Shown here piece after piece: positions 23,111 to 35,272 of a stretch of DNA of 64,000 nt. The notes beneath the pieces are model-generated. The model was not told the origin of the DNA. It ran no database searches and saw nothing but the letters and a program-made list of their open reading frames with translations. This DNA comes from Cavenderia fasciculata (Eukaryota; Evosea; Eumycetozoa; Acytosteliales; Cavenderiaceae). The stretch spans positions 3,720,674-3,784,673 of the forward strand of contig NW_004457729.1 in NCBI RefSeq assembly GCF_000203815.1, given 5' to 3'. Both the position numbers and the translations under genes were made by a program. Position 1 is the stretch's first letter. Each line of letters starts with the position of its first letter.

Positions 23111-26100
23111 TTATTTCTTTCTATTTGACCAATTCCTTTTATAATTTCCATTATTATTATTATTTTGATTATTTTGATTATTAATGTTTTTTGAAGAAAT
23201 ATGATCTTGAGTTAAAAAAGCATAAAGTAAAGCTGCATCAGTTTCAGAATGTAATAAAGTTGATAGTTGATCTTTTGACATTTGAGATAGATGGTGAAGA
23301 TCTCTAACACCGTCAAGTACAAAATGAATGTTGGATTCATTGATACCGGGTAGTTTTTTGAGAACGTCGTGTGGTGCATAATTGTATTCCGAGTTGTTGG
23401 CAGAGGGTTCGGGCAAGACGTTAATGTTGGAGGGGTCAGGTTCAGGGCCATTTTCTTTGAGTCGGTCAAACACGGCCACTGTAGAACGTGAGCTTCGCGC
23501 CCAAATGATTCGCATCTTTGGAAAGGCACGAGAGAGCATCATGAGCTTGCTCGACAGAGCAACCTGTGAAATATACGGTAGATTGAGTTCTTCTTGTGTG
23601 TGTAGCATGAATGGTTGACGTGCGTCAAACTCGATCAGGAGAATCGGGTTGGTATAGTGACGACCCATCTGGTCGATTTGGTGGAATAGACGACCCGACC
23701 CAAACGAGCCGATCAAATCGGATATGCTCTTTCTTTCAATACAGTATAATGGCGAGATGACATAATCACCAGTGACGAGACGCAGCGGGATGATTTGGTA
23801 CTCGCCAAAGTGAAGTGCGACCGGCAAACTACTCTTGAATTCAAAACTGTCGACCACCACCTTTTTCTTGGTACCTTGTCCTCTACGCAACGCCGACCTA
23901 TATTTGACAACACCTCCTGTTCTGCTGTCGGCTCGCGAGCTCGTATTGGCACTCGGGAGCATTTCCAATTCTTCCTCGGTGATGTTTTTAATCCTTGCAA
24001 CCTCTTGTTCTTTTTCCGTGGTGATGGTCGTATTGTTTAAACCGCCACTGAGGTCAATCAGAGATGCCTTTTCTCTAATGAGTCGTTCAAATGCGTCCTT
24101 TTCACGACGTAATATAGAAATGTATTTACTTTCCTCTATCGAGTCGGAATAGAGTAAAAAATAGACAAACAGAGTCATGTGAGGGTTCTCGGCACGAAAC
24201 ACTTCAATTTGACGGATGATGGTGACATCGGCATCGTAAATGATAATGTGTTGTGGTGTCGCATCTTCGAGGATATTACCCGACCATTCGATGGGATGGA
24301 TGATAATGTGGGGAGGTGAAAGTACCGAGTAGATATCGTCGATCTGCTCAATGTCGATGGATTGATTGTCTCCATTGACCTCTACTATTCTAGGATTGGA
24401 GATGGACAAACCACCCGCTCCACCAACCACCGACACACCCATTGAAAACAACGTTGCATTGGTTTCATCCTTTATATTCATTTTCTTTCGCATATTGGTT
24501 TCTGTTATTTTTTGTTTTCTCGATGATTCACTTGCTCTTTTACTATATGATTTTCCACCAGCACCACCTCGTTTTCTACGATTGGCACCAGCCCAACTCG
24601 AATTACCACCTGTATAAATACTAGAATTGGTTGATTCGGGTGGTGTCGGAGCATACAATCGATCATATTTCTTTAACAACATTCCATAACCACCCAAATC
24701 AAGGTACTCTTGTAATTGTGTACATGTTCTTTCATCTTTTACAAATACTAATATTGTCTCTGGTTCTATTCCAGTTTCCTCTAAAAAATAAAATAAAATT
24801 AATTAAAAAAAAAAGATACATTATTTTTTTTGTGTATTGTACAATAAATTGTACTTACTCTTGCTATCTTCAATTTCTTTTATAACTTGATATAATAAAT
24901 GCCATTTTGGATTCTCTTCCAAAACCAATTCTCTTTTATAAACATCTACTTTTTGTCCACTATCTCCTTTTTTCTTTTTAAATTCTAATTTTGATTCTAT
25001 ATAAACTCTTTCTTTTGCACTCTAAAAATCAAATCAAATCAAATAAATAAATATTAATATTAATATTTATCTTTTTTTGATTTATCTTTTTTTTTTTACA
25101 TTAAATAAATGTTCAGCATCTCTTGTATAAATCCAACTATATTCATCTTCTGGATTATTATAAGAAGAATCTACATCTCGTAGAGTTTCTAGAAATTTGA
25201 GGAAAGATACACCATCATATTTCACAAGGAGGGTTGTTAGATTCCTAAGTATTTTGATGGTATTTAGATTTTGCTTGGTGTGCCATCCAATGTCACCCCA
25301 AGACTGTACCATCGAGTCAAAGCTGTTAAATAGGCCATCTTCCAATGTCATCCTATGCTTTTCCAATACATGTTTGTTTTTCGAACGAATGTCACCCATT
25401 AGCTTTTCGATCGTGTTGGTCAGTGCCTTTTCAATCTTGATCATACTCTCTGTCATTGGGATGGTCAACTCGATCAGTCGATTGTCTGCAACTGCGCCAC
25501 CAGCAATACTATCCGTATCCAATTCATTTGCCACGGCAAGATGGAATCGTGGCCACAAATAGACACGTGGTACTTGAAGAAGCTTTAATAGTCGTTGCAA
25601 GTTGTTAATGTCTCCAAACGACGCATACGACGATGTAATGTATGCAGCATCTGATGAAAATGCCTTTATGAATCCACGACTATTTCGCATCTTGAAAAGT
25701 GACAAGAGCAATGCCTCGGGTGACAAGTCATCGATACGGTGCGCATTGTCGACAATGATACCGGCAATGTGGTCGGTTGGTATTCTGTTCATCAACATGT
25801 CGAGTATAAACGTTGCTGCTGGGCCAAAGTAGACACCTCCGTCGCGGTACTTGGACGCACCCACCAGTTCTTGTTTGAGAAAGGTTGGCAGATTAGCATA
25901 CTTTACGCCAAACTGCAGTAGCTTTTCATTGTAGTAGCAATACGACTCTTGCAACGACTCGCTGTACGGATCGACATACAACACCAACTTGTCAGAGTCA
26001 CAATACACTTTGAGAAATGCCAATATCACATGTTGTACTCCCAAGCCCTTTGACATTACAACTAAACCATCGTTTGATAAACATGTTTCAAATATCTGTT

Positions 26101-26119
26101 TATGATATTCTAATGGCAT
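23111..26119 (-). CDS. ercc4: DNA repair endonuclease XPF/ERCC4
   Basis: 950 residues in three exons: 26119-25100, 25021-24859, 24780-23111; human XPF has 916. Exon 1 is the degenerate SF2-helicase-like half (MPLEYHKQIFETCLSND then GLVVMSKGLG, IIVDNAHRI, SYASFGDINNLQRLLKLLQV). The nuclease domain has PVALHFGEYQIIPLRLVTGD and the active-site IERKSISDLIGS motif (about residue 743; the family motif is ERKxxxD), then RLFHQIDQM and PILLIEFD. A helix-hairpin-helix region closes the fold (LKKLPGINESNIHFVLDGVR, about 870-920), where XPF pairs with ERCC1. Role: 5' incision in nucleotide excision repair and crosslink repair. Extra Gly/Ser and Asn-rich inserts are dictyostelid-like. The stop lies 27 bases from the stop of the convergent RCC1-TIR gene, so their 3' UTRs must overlap. 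Confidence 0.95.
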
Positions 26120-26422
26120 TATAATGATTTAAAGGTTTAACTAAATAACAAATTATCTATTCTATCTATATATTCTACTGTAAACTATTTAATAATTAAT
26201 GGTAAATATCTATATCTATTTATCTCTTTCATTATTTGATCAAGCTAAATTAAAAATGAAAATGAAATTTGAACAAGTCGATGTTGATCATCAGATTGAT
26301 GGATGACTTGTTTGTTTGTATTATATTTCGAAGAATTGTAAGTCTATCTGATATATAATCTAGTTAACATAATACATGTACACATTATAACAGAAACAAC
26401 AACAACAACAACAGACAACAAT

Positions 26423-28749
26423 ATGTTAAGATATATATCATCAAAGACAAAGATGGTTCAAAATGCGGTCATCACTGGTGCGGCATTATCATCATCATCT
26501 TTGTCGTATAGTAGTATTAGTAATAATAATAATGCAACGATCGTTCAACCATTTAGTCTAAAGAAACAATGGTTTGATGTTGATTCATTGTCAACATACT
26601 CTATACTTCGAAGTCAAATATCTCCTCTGACCAATAGTATATTGTCAGAATCAACAACAACAACAACAACAACAACAAAGTCTTCCACTCCTACTACTAC
26701 TACTTCAACCTATCAACCAATGTTTAATAGTATTAATGCAACCAAGATACCAGGAGATTATTCAATAAGCAATGTATTTCATTTGTCAAGAGCGATCAAT
26801 AGTAAACCAGAGACTGTGATTGGACAGCTGACCACTCTCATCAACGATCAACAGACGAAACGTGACAAAAGGTTGATTGAAAAGGTAGAGGTTATCAACA
26901 AACATCTCAACCTGACACTCTCACAACAGTATCTAGAGGAGTGTGTTAGACTGTGGTGTCTTGGAGAAAGTAGTAATAGTAGTAATAGTAGTAAGCAAGT
27001 AACACTTGATTTCATTGCAACCGATCCCATACCACCACGTAAACGAGTGTTGGTAGACTTTGCATCACCAAACATGTCCAAGGAACTACATGTCGGTCAT
27101 TTAAGATCGATTGCACTTGGTGAGTCGGTGTGTCGTATACTAGAGTACCGTGGTCACGAGGTGGAGCGTATTAGTCATGTCGGTGATTTTGGCACACCGA
27201 TGGGTATGGTCATTAGCCATGCACTCGATGAAAAGGCTCCATTCCTTAGTCATATTTGGGGTCGTGCGGGAGTAGAGAGTGATGACAGTCCAGCTATGCC
27301 AGTATATAAAGAGATGCCATACATTCCAACACCAAAAGAAATGTCGGAATACTATGCAGCGGCCAAACAACGAACCAAGACAGACAAGCAATTCGAGGTG
27401 AGAGCACAACTGACAGCTGCCGAGTTGCAAAAAGGACCACCCAACTTTGACAACAATGGAAATAATAGTGGATCACATCCCGATATATACCAAGCTTGGC
27501 AATCGATATGTCAAGCCAGCAGAGAAGGATTCAACCAAATATTTAAATTAATGAATGTCAATGTCAACGAAAGAGGTGAATCATATTATCGTACAATGTT
27601 GGAAAATGTAATCACTGAATTAAGAAACAAAGGTTTAGTTTCAGAATCAGAGGTAATTGTTATAAATATATAAAAAGATAATTAAACAAATATATTTGTA
27701 TTAATAATTATTTGTTTGTTTATTCTATTCTTTTTTTTTAGGGAGCACAATGTATATTTTTAAATGGAAACAAAGTACCTGTTATTATTAAAAAGAGAGA
27801 TGGAGCTTATTTATATGCTACGACAGACTTGGCAGCCATCAAGAGTAGAATTGAAAGTGGAAAGGAATGGATTGTCGTTATTACAGATGACTCTCAAAAC
27901 AAACATTTTGAAGATATATTTTCGATTGCTCGATTGGCTGGTTGGCTCAAAGAAGAAGAAAAACATGATGGTGATAATGTCCGTGTTGACCATTTATCAT
28001 TTGGAGTGGTGCGTAGTGAAAATGGGTCAAAGCTAAGTTCACGTGATGGTAATCCATTGGCGCTGTCAGAGTTGGTCGAGGAATCTGTCAAACGTGCCAA
28101 ACAAGCATCCATCACATCAAAGTCACTCAGTCGTGCTGAAACCATCGATCCCACCCACACTGCATATCGAGTAGAAGAACCTGCTCGTGTATCTGATACT
28201 TTTGAAAATAATGACCAAGACAATCAAGATGACGAAAACGTCGATATAATGAAGAATCAACATTATTTAAAAGTTGGTATTAGTGCAATTAAATATTATG
28301 ATTTGGTACAACGTAGTAATAGTTATCGATTCTCATACGACAACATACTATCGTTTAAAGGAAACACTTCAATCTATCTAAACTACAGTCTGACTAGAAT
28401 TGCAACCATTATGAGACGTGCAAAGACAGAACGTGGATTTGATATAGAAGAGGCTGAACTCAACATTGCATCATTCCAATTTCAAGAGTTTACAGAGAAT
28501 GAGAGACGTCTCGTCGTGATGATCTCCAAGTTTGCAGACACACTTAAATCGGCTGAAGGACAACTCAGACCAGCCATCATATGCGACTATCTATGGGATG
28601 TGGCCGACACATTCCATCGATTCTACGAGACCGACACTGTATTGGGTAGTGATCGTCAACATCAACGTCTTTTAATTTGTAATACCGTTAAAAAGATTTT
28701 AGAAACTGGTTTCTATTTATTAGGTGTTGAACCTGTTGAAAGATTATAA
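26423..28749 (+). CDS. arginyl-tRNA synthetase
   Basis: 745 residues in two exons, 26423-27652 and 27742-28749 (phase 0). Class I signature FASPNMSKELHVGHLRSIAL (HVGH is the HIGH box, about residue 223), then RILEYRGHEVERISHVGDFG, typical of ArgRS; YLYATTDLAAI and the degenerate KMSKS-loop GSKLSSRDGN (about residue 504); and a C-terminal helical anticodon-binding domain with LNYSLTRIATIMRR and AIICDYLWDVADTFHRFYE. It charges tRNA-Arg. The first residues (MLRYISSKTKMVQNAV) are basic and hydrophobic with a second Met at residue 11, so one gene may supply both mitochondria and cytosol. A Thr/Ser/Asn-rich linker (about 75-95) and an unusual insert around residues 270-350 are present. It diverges from XPF; the 303 bases between them hold no gene. 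Confidence 0.93.
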
Positions 28750-28885
28750 TCACAAACAATAAATTAATTAATAAATAAATAAATACTATTACCCAACCCA
28801 ATCCAATTAACTTACAATTCTTTGAAATATAATAATGATCAATAACATCATCAAACATATCACCATTTTTTTAAATAAATATCTA

Positions 28886-29743
28886 TCAATAGTTATTGTT
28901 TGTATTTATTATATTTATCTCTTTTTTGATTCTCCATACCAATGGACTATCTGGATTCGAATTTTGGAAATTTTCAGTCATTGAAATCTATGCCATCATT
29001 CAGGCCTTTGGTTCTAATGATTTCTGAAATATCAAGATGTTCTATTGTTGGTGGAAATGGTGTATTGGGTACAAAATGAATTTCGCATTTTAATCTAGTC
29101 AATGTTGTAAGGGGAAATATTCTGATCCAATCTTGGTCAAGCCCTAGGTGAAGAGATTGTAACTGTTTGATATGTTTTGAGTGCAGAACCAGTGATTTGA
29201 AAGAAAGGGTTTTGCCAATATCCTCGCCAACCCTGATGCTTTTTAGACTGGTTGGAATCCTAAACCGAGCATCAATTCTGAGGTAATCAAAGTTGATATA
29301 CTCTAGACCACTGACACAAATGGACAAGACTAGGAATGAATACCAACCCTGATAGAATAGTTGCCGCACATCGAGGTGTAAGGATTTTATTGTTGGTTAA
29401 ATTTTCGTAAATTTGCAATGATTCAAGAGAAGCCATAAGTTTGTTTTTTATACTCTTGAATGTGGTTTGAACCTCTTTGATTTCGAAAGTGGTTCACTGG
29501 ATAATAGTTAAATTTAGAGAATTGCAGAAAAGGTGATTTCGGGTCCAATCTACTCAATGCAATCTTGATCGTATTGAACCATCTCTTGCAAACACTTGCC
29601 AGTGATTTGATTTCGTTTGCATATCTAAATCGATTTTCAAAATCATACTCTATTACCTCTACTGCGCAATCTTTGAATAATAGAATGAATATGACTTGAT
29701 CTAAATATTGTGATAATTGTTGTTGTTGTTGTTGTTGATCCAT
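28886..29743 (-). pseudogene. decayed copy of the F-box/LRR-like family (copy A)
   Basis: The N-terminus (MDQQQQQQQLSQYLDQVIF, LASVCKRWFNTIKIALSRLD, IQEYKK) and a central part (FPLTTLTRLKCEIHFVPNTP, FPPTIEHLDISEI) match the intact paralogue at 31499-32977. About 130 codons between them are missing, and the frame is lost at the join near 29430. A TGA stands where the intact copy has the Trp of DFNEWKLDQ (about 28974). About 100 further codons are absent before the conserved end (LVWRI then INIINTNNNY, stop at 28886). At least four disabling changes in total, so the gene is dead as a full-length protein. A shorter N-terminal product of 106 residues could still be made. Confidence 0.8.
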
Positions 29744-29982
29744 TATTTATTTATCTTTGACATTGGAGTTGAAGAATATTCCACCCAAATTCTATCCGCT
29801 AGATATTTGTTTTTTTTTTGTACCATCGTGACTTTGACGATATTTAAAAACAAGGAATAATACTTTGGATTTGATCTATTTTGTTATTTAAATCTAATCA
29901 TTTTTTTATATGTCCATCAATGAATTTTTGTCCTTATAAAGAGAAATTGATCTAAAACAAAGATAGAGATAGCTAGATAAAT

Positions 29983-31448
29983 ATGAAACAACAACAACAA
30001 TTATCACACTATTTAGATTCATACTCAGTCTACTATTAAAAGAGTGTTCGATAGATGATGGTGGCCCAACAAGATATTCAAACGAAATCTTATCGTTGGC
30101 AAGTGTTTGCAAGAGATGGCTCAATACGATCAAGATTGCTTTGAGCAAACTGAGCTCGAGATCACGTTTTCTACGATTCACTCGATTCAACATTCGCTCA
30201 AGACCCATTCAAGAGTATAGAAAGATGATGGAACACCCACAGAGTCTATGTAACCAACCAACTGATTTTGTATTTATTGATCTACCAAAACTTATCAAAA
30301 CGGTCGAATATCTCGAGAAAGATCAACCATTTGCCAAGTTGTTTACTTCGTCTACTCGATCATTGACCATTCTCAACTGTGAAAAATACCATGATGTCAA
30401 CAAAAGATTATTGTCTGCCAATGCCATCTTTGGAGTATTCGGAAATAGAGGATAAAGGTCGTGATGAGAACCCAACCAAATATTTCGCTTTCCAATCACT
30501 ATTTGGAATCGATCAAATATTGAATTCACCAATTCTGGATAATTTAAAGGAGCTCGTACTTTACTGGTTCCGACCAAAAGAAGATGGAATATGGTCAAAA
30601 GTATTCAAGAGGTGTCATTCACTTGAATCATTGGCCATTTTAGCAAATTCATTCAACTGTAAAAAGGCTACATTGGACAATGTGACTGCTTTATTAAATG
30701 CTTTGGTATTGCTCCCAAACCTTATCGATTTGAATATGGCTAAACCACACAATGTTAGGTTTCGTCGATTAGACATTGATTCTGGGTTTAGTTTTCCAAG
30801 CACTCTAACAATCATCGGTCGAGCACCAGATTGGAGACACAAATTATTGCAAGTCATTGGTTCAACATTCAAAACAACTCAAAAAACTACTGTCTCTTCA
30901 TCTCGACCAAGATTGGATAAGAATCATTCCACTCACAAAATTGACTAGCTTATACTTTGAAATGTATTATGTAACATTTCCATTCCAACATTTCCACTAA
31001 CCATTGAATATCTCAATATTTCAGATTGTACTGAAACGAATTGTATCGATTTCAATCAATGGAAATTAGATCAACTACCAAAACTAGAAAAGTTGGTTTT
31101 TAGTTTCGTCCAATACGATCCATTAAAGAATGTTTTAATTTCTTTATCAAATTAATCAATGGTTCATCAAGTCTTAGAATTTTAGGCTTGGGGAAAGTTT
31201 GTAAAGAAAAAGAATATTTAGAAAGCGAATTCTTTCTTCTTTTTGGCTGTATCTCTCAAAGTTCAACGTTCAAACATTATACTCATCTAAGATCGATGCC
31301 GTTTGAGAGTGATTTAACTGTTGGATTCCTTAAGAATTACCTAAATTCGCATCCAGACCGGGCATTATTATCGAGAGTCCACAAGCACATAGACATCATA
31401 AATACAAACAATAACTATTTAAATATGGATTCTATTTCATACTATTAA
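29983..31448 (+). pseudogene. decayed copy of the F-box/LRR-like family (copy B)
   Basis: This copy spans the whole length of the intact paralogue at 31499-32977 but in broken frames. Recognisable blocks in order: MKQQQQLSHYLD, LASVCKRWLNTIKIALSKL, IQEYRKMMEHPQSLCNQPTD, TSSTRSLTILNCEKYHDVNK, MPSLEYSEIEDK, YFAFQSLFGIDQILNSPILD, FPPTIEYLNISD-like residues, WKLDQLPKLEKLVF, INGSSSLRILG and RVHKHIDIINTNNNY. The frame changes near 30020, 30415, 30880, 30985 and 31120, by my reading, so there are about five breaks. It faces copy A head to head (240 bases apart) and the intact copy tail to tail (50 bases apart). Confidence 0.8.
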
Positions 31449-31498
31449 TATAAAAGTTTTTTTTTTAAAATATTATTTAATAAATTAAAGTTTATTAT

Positions 31499-32977
31499 TT
31501 AATAGTTATTATTTGAATTTATTATGTCTATATCCCTGTGAACCCTCCATATCAATACATTATCTGCCGGCAGATGCGGATTTTGTTGTTGGTAATTTTG
31601 AAGGAATTGTTTGATTACATTTCTATCCCAAGGAGCCATTCTTTGAGTGTATTGTTTGAATGTTGGACTTTTAGAAATGCAATTAAAAAGAATAAAGAAA
31701 TCACTTTCTATATATTCTTTGTTGCTCAACTCTCCGTTTAATATCCTAAGACTTGATGAACCTTGGATTAACTTGACAAAGAAATGAATCCATTCTTTTA
31801 CAGATTGTTCAGAACATGGTTTAAAAACCAACTTTTCTAATCTTGGTAATTGATCTAATTTCCATTCATTAAAATCTATAACATTAGGTATTCCATCTGT
31901 ATCTTCTACAATATTTAGATATTCTATAGTTGGTGGAAATATTGGTGTTCTATTAGGTACACTTTGAATTGCAAATGTTAAGCTAGTCAATGTTGTGAGT
32001 GGAAATATCTTGATCCAATCTTGGTCGAGGTGAAAATCATGTAGTTGTTTAAGTTGTTTTGAATATTGTTGAACCAATGATTTAAATGAATCTGTTTTAC
32101 CAATTTTAGTATCTATCTTTATGTTTGTTAGACTTTTTGGAAGTTTAAACGTAGAATCAATTCCTAATTGATCAAAATTGATTTCCTTTGGTAATTGTCT
32201 AATATCCAAATGAATCAAATTAGGTAGGAATACCAATCCCGATAGAATAGTTGTTACTATACATCTAGGTGTAACATTTTGAACAGAATTGGAGGAACTT
32301 CCAAAAATGTGTAATGATTCAAGTGATGTCATTCTCTTAAATACTTTTAACCACACTCCTTCTTCTTCTTCCTTGTTTGAAACAAACCAAAAAAGTACAA
32401 GTTTCTTTACATTTTCCAGTATTGGTGAATTCAATATTAGATCGGTTCCAAATAATGATTGAAAACAACAGTATTTGGTTGGATTCTTTTTACGACTTTC
32501 TTGGACGACCAAACACTCCAACGATGGCATTGGCAAAGACAATAATCTTTTGTTGACATTATGGTATTCTTCACAGTTGAGAATGGTCAATGACCGTATC
32601 GATGACGTAAATAATGTAGCAAATGATCTATCTCTTTCGAGATAATCGACCGTTTTGACGAGTGTTGGTAAAAGACGACATACAAAATCGGTTGGTTGAC
32701 CACATAGACTCTGTGGGTGTTCAATCATCCTCCTATACTCTTGAATGACTTTTGAACGATTATTTAATCGAATAAATTCCAGAAAATCGGATTTGGAGTC
32801 TAATCTACTCAAATCAATCTTGATCGTGTTTAACCATCTCTTGCAAACACTTGACAATAATACTATTTCTTTTGCATGTCTAACTATATTATTATCTATT
32901 ACACATTCTTTTAATAATAGACAGAGTATAAATTGATCTAAATGTTGTGATAATTGTTGTTGCTGTAGTTGATTCAT
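31499..32977 (-). CDS. F-box/LRR-like family protein, intact member
   Basis: 492 residues, single exon. The N-terminal ~60 residues (LSQHLDQFILCLLLKECVID, EIVLLSSVCKRWLNTIKIDL) resemble a degenerate F-box: two helices and the VCKRW motif common in F-box folds. The rest is rich in regularly spaced leucine segments (SSIRSLTILNCEEYHNVNKR, MPSLECLVV, SLESLHIFGSS, LTNIKIDT, LTSLTFAI, TIEYLNIVEDT, LRILNGELSN), consistent with leucine-rich repeats. Dictyostelid genomes carry many such genes in local clusters; the usual inferred role is substrate recognition for SCF ubiquitin ligases. No membrane segment or signal peptide. Two decayed paralogues lie immediately beside it, which indicates local duplication. 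The start Met at 32977 is followed by a Gln-rich tract shared by all three copies. Confidence 0.75.
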   Translation of the reverse strand: MNQLQQQQLSQHLDQFILCLLLKECVIDNNIVRHAKEIVLLSSVCKRWLNTIKIDLSRLDSKSDFLEFIRLNNRSKVIQEYRRMIEHPQSLCGQPTDFVCRLLPTLVKTVDYLERDRSFATLFTSSIRSLTILNCEEYHNVNKRLLSLPMPSLECLVVQESRKKNPTKYCCFQSLFGTDLILNSPILENVKKLVLFWFVSNKEEEEGVWLKVFKRMTSLESLHIFGSSSNSVQNVTPRCIVTTILSGLVFLPNLIHLDIRQLPKEINFDQLGIDSTFKLPKSLTNIKIDTKIGKTDSFKSLVQQYSKQLKQLHDFHLDQDWIKIFPLTTLTSLTFAIQSVPNRTPIFPPTIEYLNIVEDTDGIPNVIDFNEWKLDQLPRLEKLVFKPCSEQSVKEWIHFFVKLIQGSSSLRILNGELSNKEYIESDFFILFNCISKSPTFKQYTQRMAPWDRNVIKQFLQNYQQQNPHLPADNVLIWRVHRDIDIINSNNNY

Positions 32978-33186
32978 TATTTCTATCTTTATTTGTATTG
33001 TATTTGTACTACAATTAAAAATTTTAAATAAAATGAAGATTTTTTGAAAGCTTTCAAAAATTAATCCCCTATGAACTTACCTTTGGCCGACATGACTTTA
33101 TTTATTTTGTAAGTACTATTAATAATATTACATCATCTCATTCATTCAAATAATAATAAATATATTATTATCTTCTCCTCAAGATA

Positions 33187-34304
33187 ATGCAATCTCTATC
33201 TAAATTCAAGAGTATTGCAATAACGTGTGTTGGTAATAGATACATTGGTCGTTGTGCTTTGAATACTACTATTAGTAATAGTACTAGTAGTATATCTACT
33301 ACAAACAACAACTACTACTACAATATAAATAGATCATTTTCAACTACTCCAAATAATCATACAACAAATACAAATAATAATAACAATAATAGTCAAGTCG
33401 GATCATCATCGACTTCATCATCATCATCATCAAAGAGACAAAATGAAATAGACTTTTTTAATACAATGGCAAAGGATTGGTGGAATGAAGAAGGAGAGAT
33501 GAAACCACTACACAAAATGAATCCTGTACGTGTACAATACATTGTCGAAAAACTAAAAGAGGTTGGTGCGATTAATGGAGGAGGAGGAGGAGGTGATGTT
33601 GCTACTGCTGCCGCTGCTGCATCATCACCATTAAAAGGATTAAAGATAATTGATGTTGGATGTGGTGCTGGTTTGTTGACAGAGTCATTGTGTCGATTAG
33701 GTGCATCTGTGGTTGGTGTAGACGCTGCTCAACAAAATATAAAGATGGCCATTGCTCATGCCAACCTCGATCAATTACTCCAACAAAAACTACAACTCCA
33801 ACAACTCGAATACATAGAATCAACCATTGAAAATCATGTGGTCAATGCCAACAACCCACAATACGATGTAGTATGTTCATTGGAAGTAGTTGAACATGTA
33901 GACAATGTACCAGAATTTATTTCAAATTTAACTAAAATATTAAAGGTATAAATAATCAAAATAGATTAATAATAATGAATGGTGGATGATATTAATGATC
34001 GTTTTCTCTTTTTTTTTTTTAGCCAGGAGGTAGTTTATTTATATCAACTATTAACCGTACACCATTATCATGGTTGTTGACTATAGTAGGAGCTGAATAT
34101 CTACTCAGAATAGTACCAGTAAACACTCATCATCATAATCAATTCGTCATGCCAACCGAGCTGAGACAATACATTGAATCATCAGACTCTGCCATGAGAC
34201 TACTCGACCAAAAGGGTCTTTTTTACAATCCAATCACCTGTAATTGGTCAATAATGGATGACACCAAAGTTAATTATATTATTCATGCAATTAAATTAAA
34301 ATAA
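33187..34304 (+). CDS. coq3: ubiquinone biosynthesis O-methyltransferase COQ3
   Basis: 346 residues in two exons, 33187-33945 and 34023-34304 (phase 0). The N-terminus is basic with Ser/Thr/Asn (MQSLSKFKSIAITCVGNRYI, then NRSFSTTPN), a likely mitochondrial presequence. The enzyme core begins NEIDFFNTMAKDWWNEEG and PLHKMNPVRVQYI, exactly the UbiG/COQ3 start. SAM-binding motif I is LKIIDVGCGAGLLTESLCRL (about residues 153-172), followed by YDVVCSLEVVEHVDN and, in exon 2, PGGSLFISTINRTPLSWLLT and EYLLRIVPVNTHHHNQFV. Role: both O-methylation steps of coenzyme Q synthesis on the inner mitochondrial membrane. Poly-Gly/Ala and Gln inserts (about 136-150 and 196-206) are dictyostelid additions. All family motifs are intact. 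Confidence 0.93.
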
Positions 34305-34377
34305 TCATTATAGACCGAAACCTTTATTATTTGTTTTGCTTTTTACTTACTCTTTGTTTTAAAAAAGGTTGATTTAT

Positions 34378-35272
34378 TTATATTTTTCTTTTATGATATT
34401 CATCATCATCTTCATCATCATGATATTCATTATTTAGATCACTATCATCTTCATCATCGTCGTCTGTTTCATAATCGTTGTCATCGTGACCAGGGAAATT
34501 GAGGTCGATGATCATATTGATCAAATCGTGCTTTGGTAGCTTATGCAACAACTCTCTGAATAATCTTATAGGTGTAGGTTGTTGTTTTTTCAAAGATGAT
34601 TGTTGGAGTCGATGATACATTGCTATTGCCGTTGCTTTTATGTGTTTACATCTACCTACAGGACATGTACATCGTGTAGATACATAACCACCACCATCAT
34701 CTACACTAATTGTAATCCTGTATCTTCCAAGTGTTCCAGAGAGAGAGAGGGTGAGAGTGAGAGATAAATATAATTATTTTATTTATTATTAATATTTTTT
34801 AATATATATTTTTTTTGTTTGTTGTGATTAGGATGGAAATACTTTTAATAGTTGGAATCTATCACCTGAAAGAACACTATTTCTATCTTTGTTCGAGAGT
34901 GATTGTTTTGGTACAAGATGATGTTGATTTTGGCTGTCATCCCATTTGACCATTAAGTTGTCTTCAATGTTTTCATAAACGCCATCTGTATTTGGAATTA
35001 ATTGTTTTCTAATATATTGAGAGTAATCACAAGAATTCAATTCTGTAAAGGATCCAGTCTCGTTTGATATGAGCTGTGCATTATTAAAATCCAACTTTTC
35101 TTTTGCAAACTGTAATAAACTTTTGTATGGCTTCAACCATGATCGTTCGACACTCTTCGTCGCATTCTGGTCCCAACTCTTCAATATCCGACCAATCAAC
35201 CATATCTTTTAACAATGAATCACCGAGACAATCTTGATATATTTTATATCGATTGTGTTGCTGACATACCAT
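34378..35272 (-). pseudogene. SWIM zinc finger gene with disturbed reading frame
   Basis: The downstream part (about 34730-34378) encodes a SWIM finger, RCTCPVGRCKHIKATAIAMY (CxC then CxH), followed by helical LFRELLHKLPKHDLINMIID and a very acidic tail (DDDDEDDSD). Upstream, one frame starts at the ATG at 35272 (MVCQQHNRYKIYQDCLGDSL, DIEELGPECDEECRTIMVEA) and stops at 35084. An overlapping frame (34828-35199) continues with YSQYIRKQLIPNTDGVYENI and DNLMVKWDDSQNQHHLVPKQ. A frame change near 35100-35130 would connect the two, and no intron with good signals explains it. The likely last intron (about 34830-34735) also fails to keep phase with any acceptor I can see. Either the gene is decaying, the assembly has an indel, or my model is wrong. 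SWIM fingers occur in ZSWIM ubiquitin ligases and in MULE transposases; no transposase catalytic region is visible. Confidence 0.5.
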
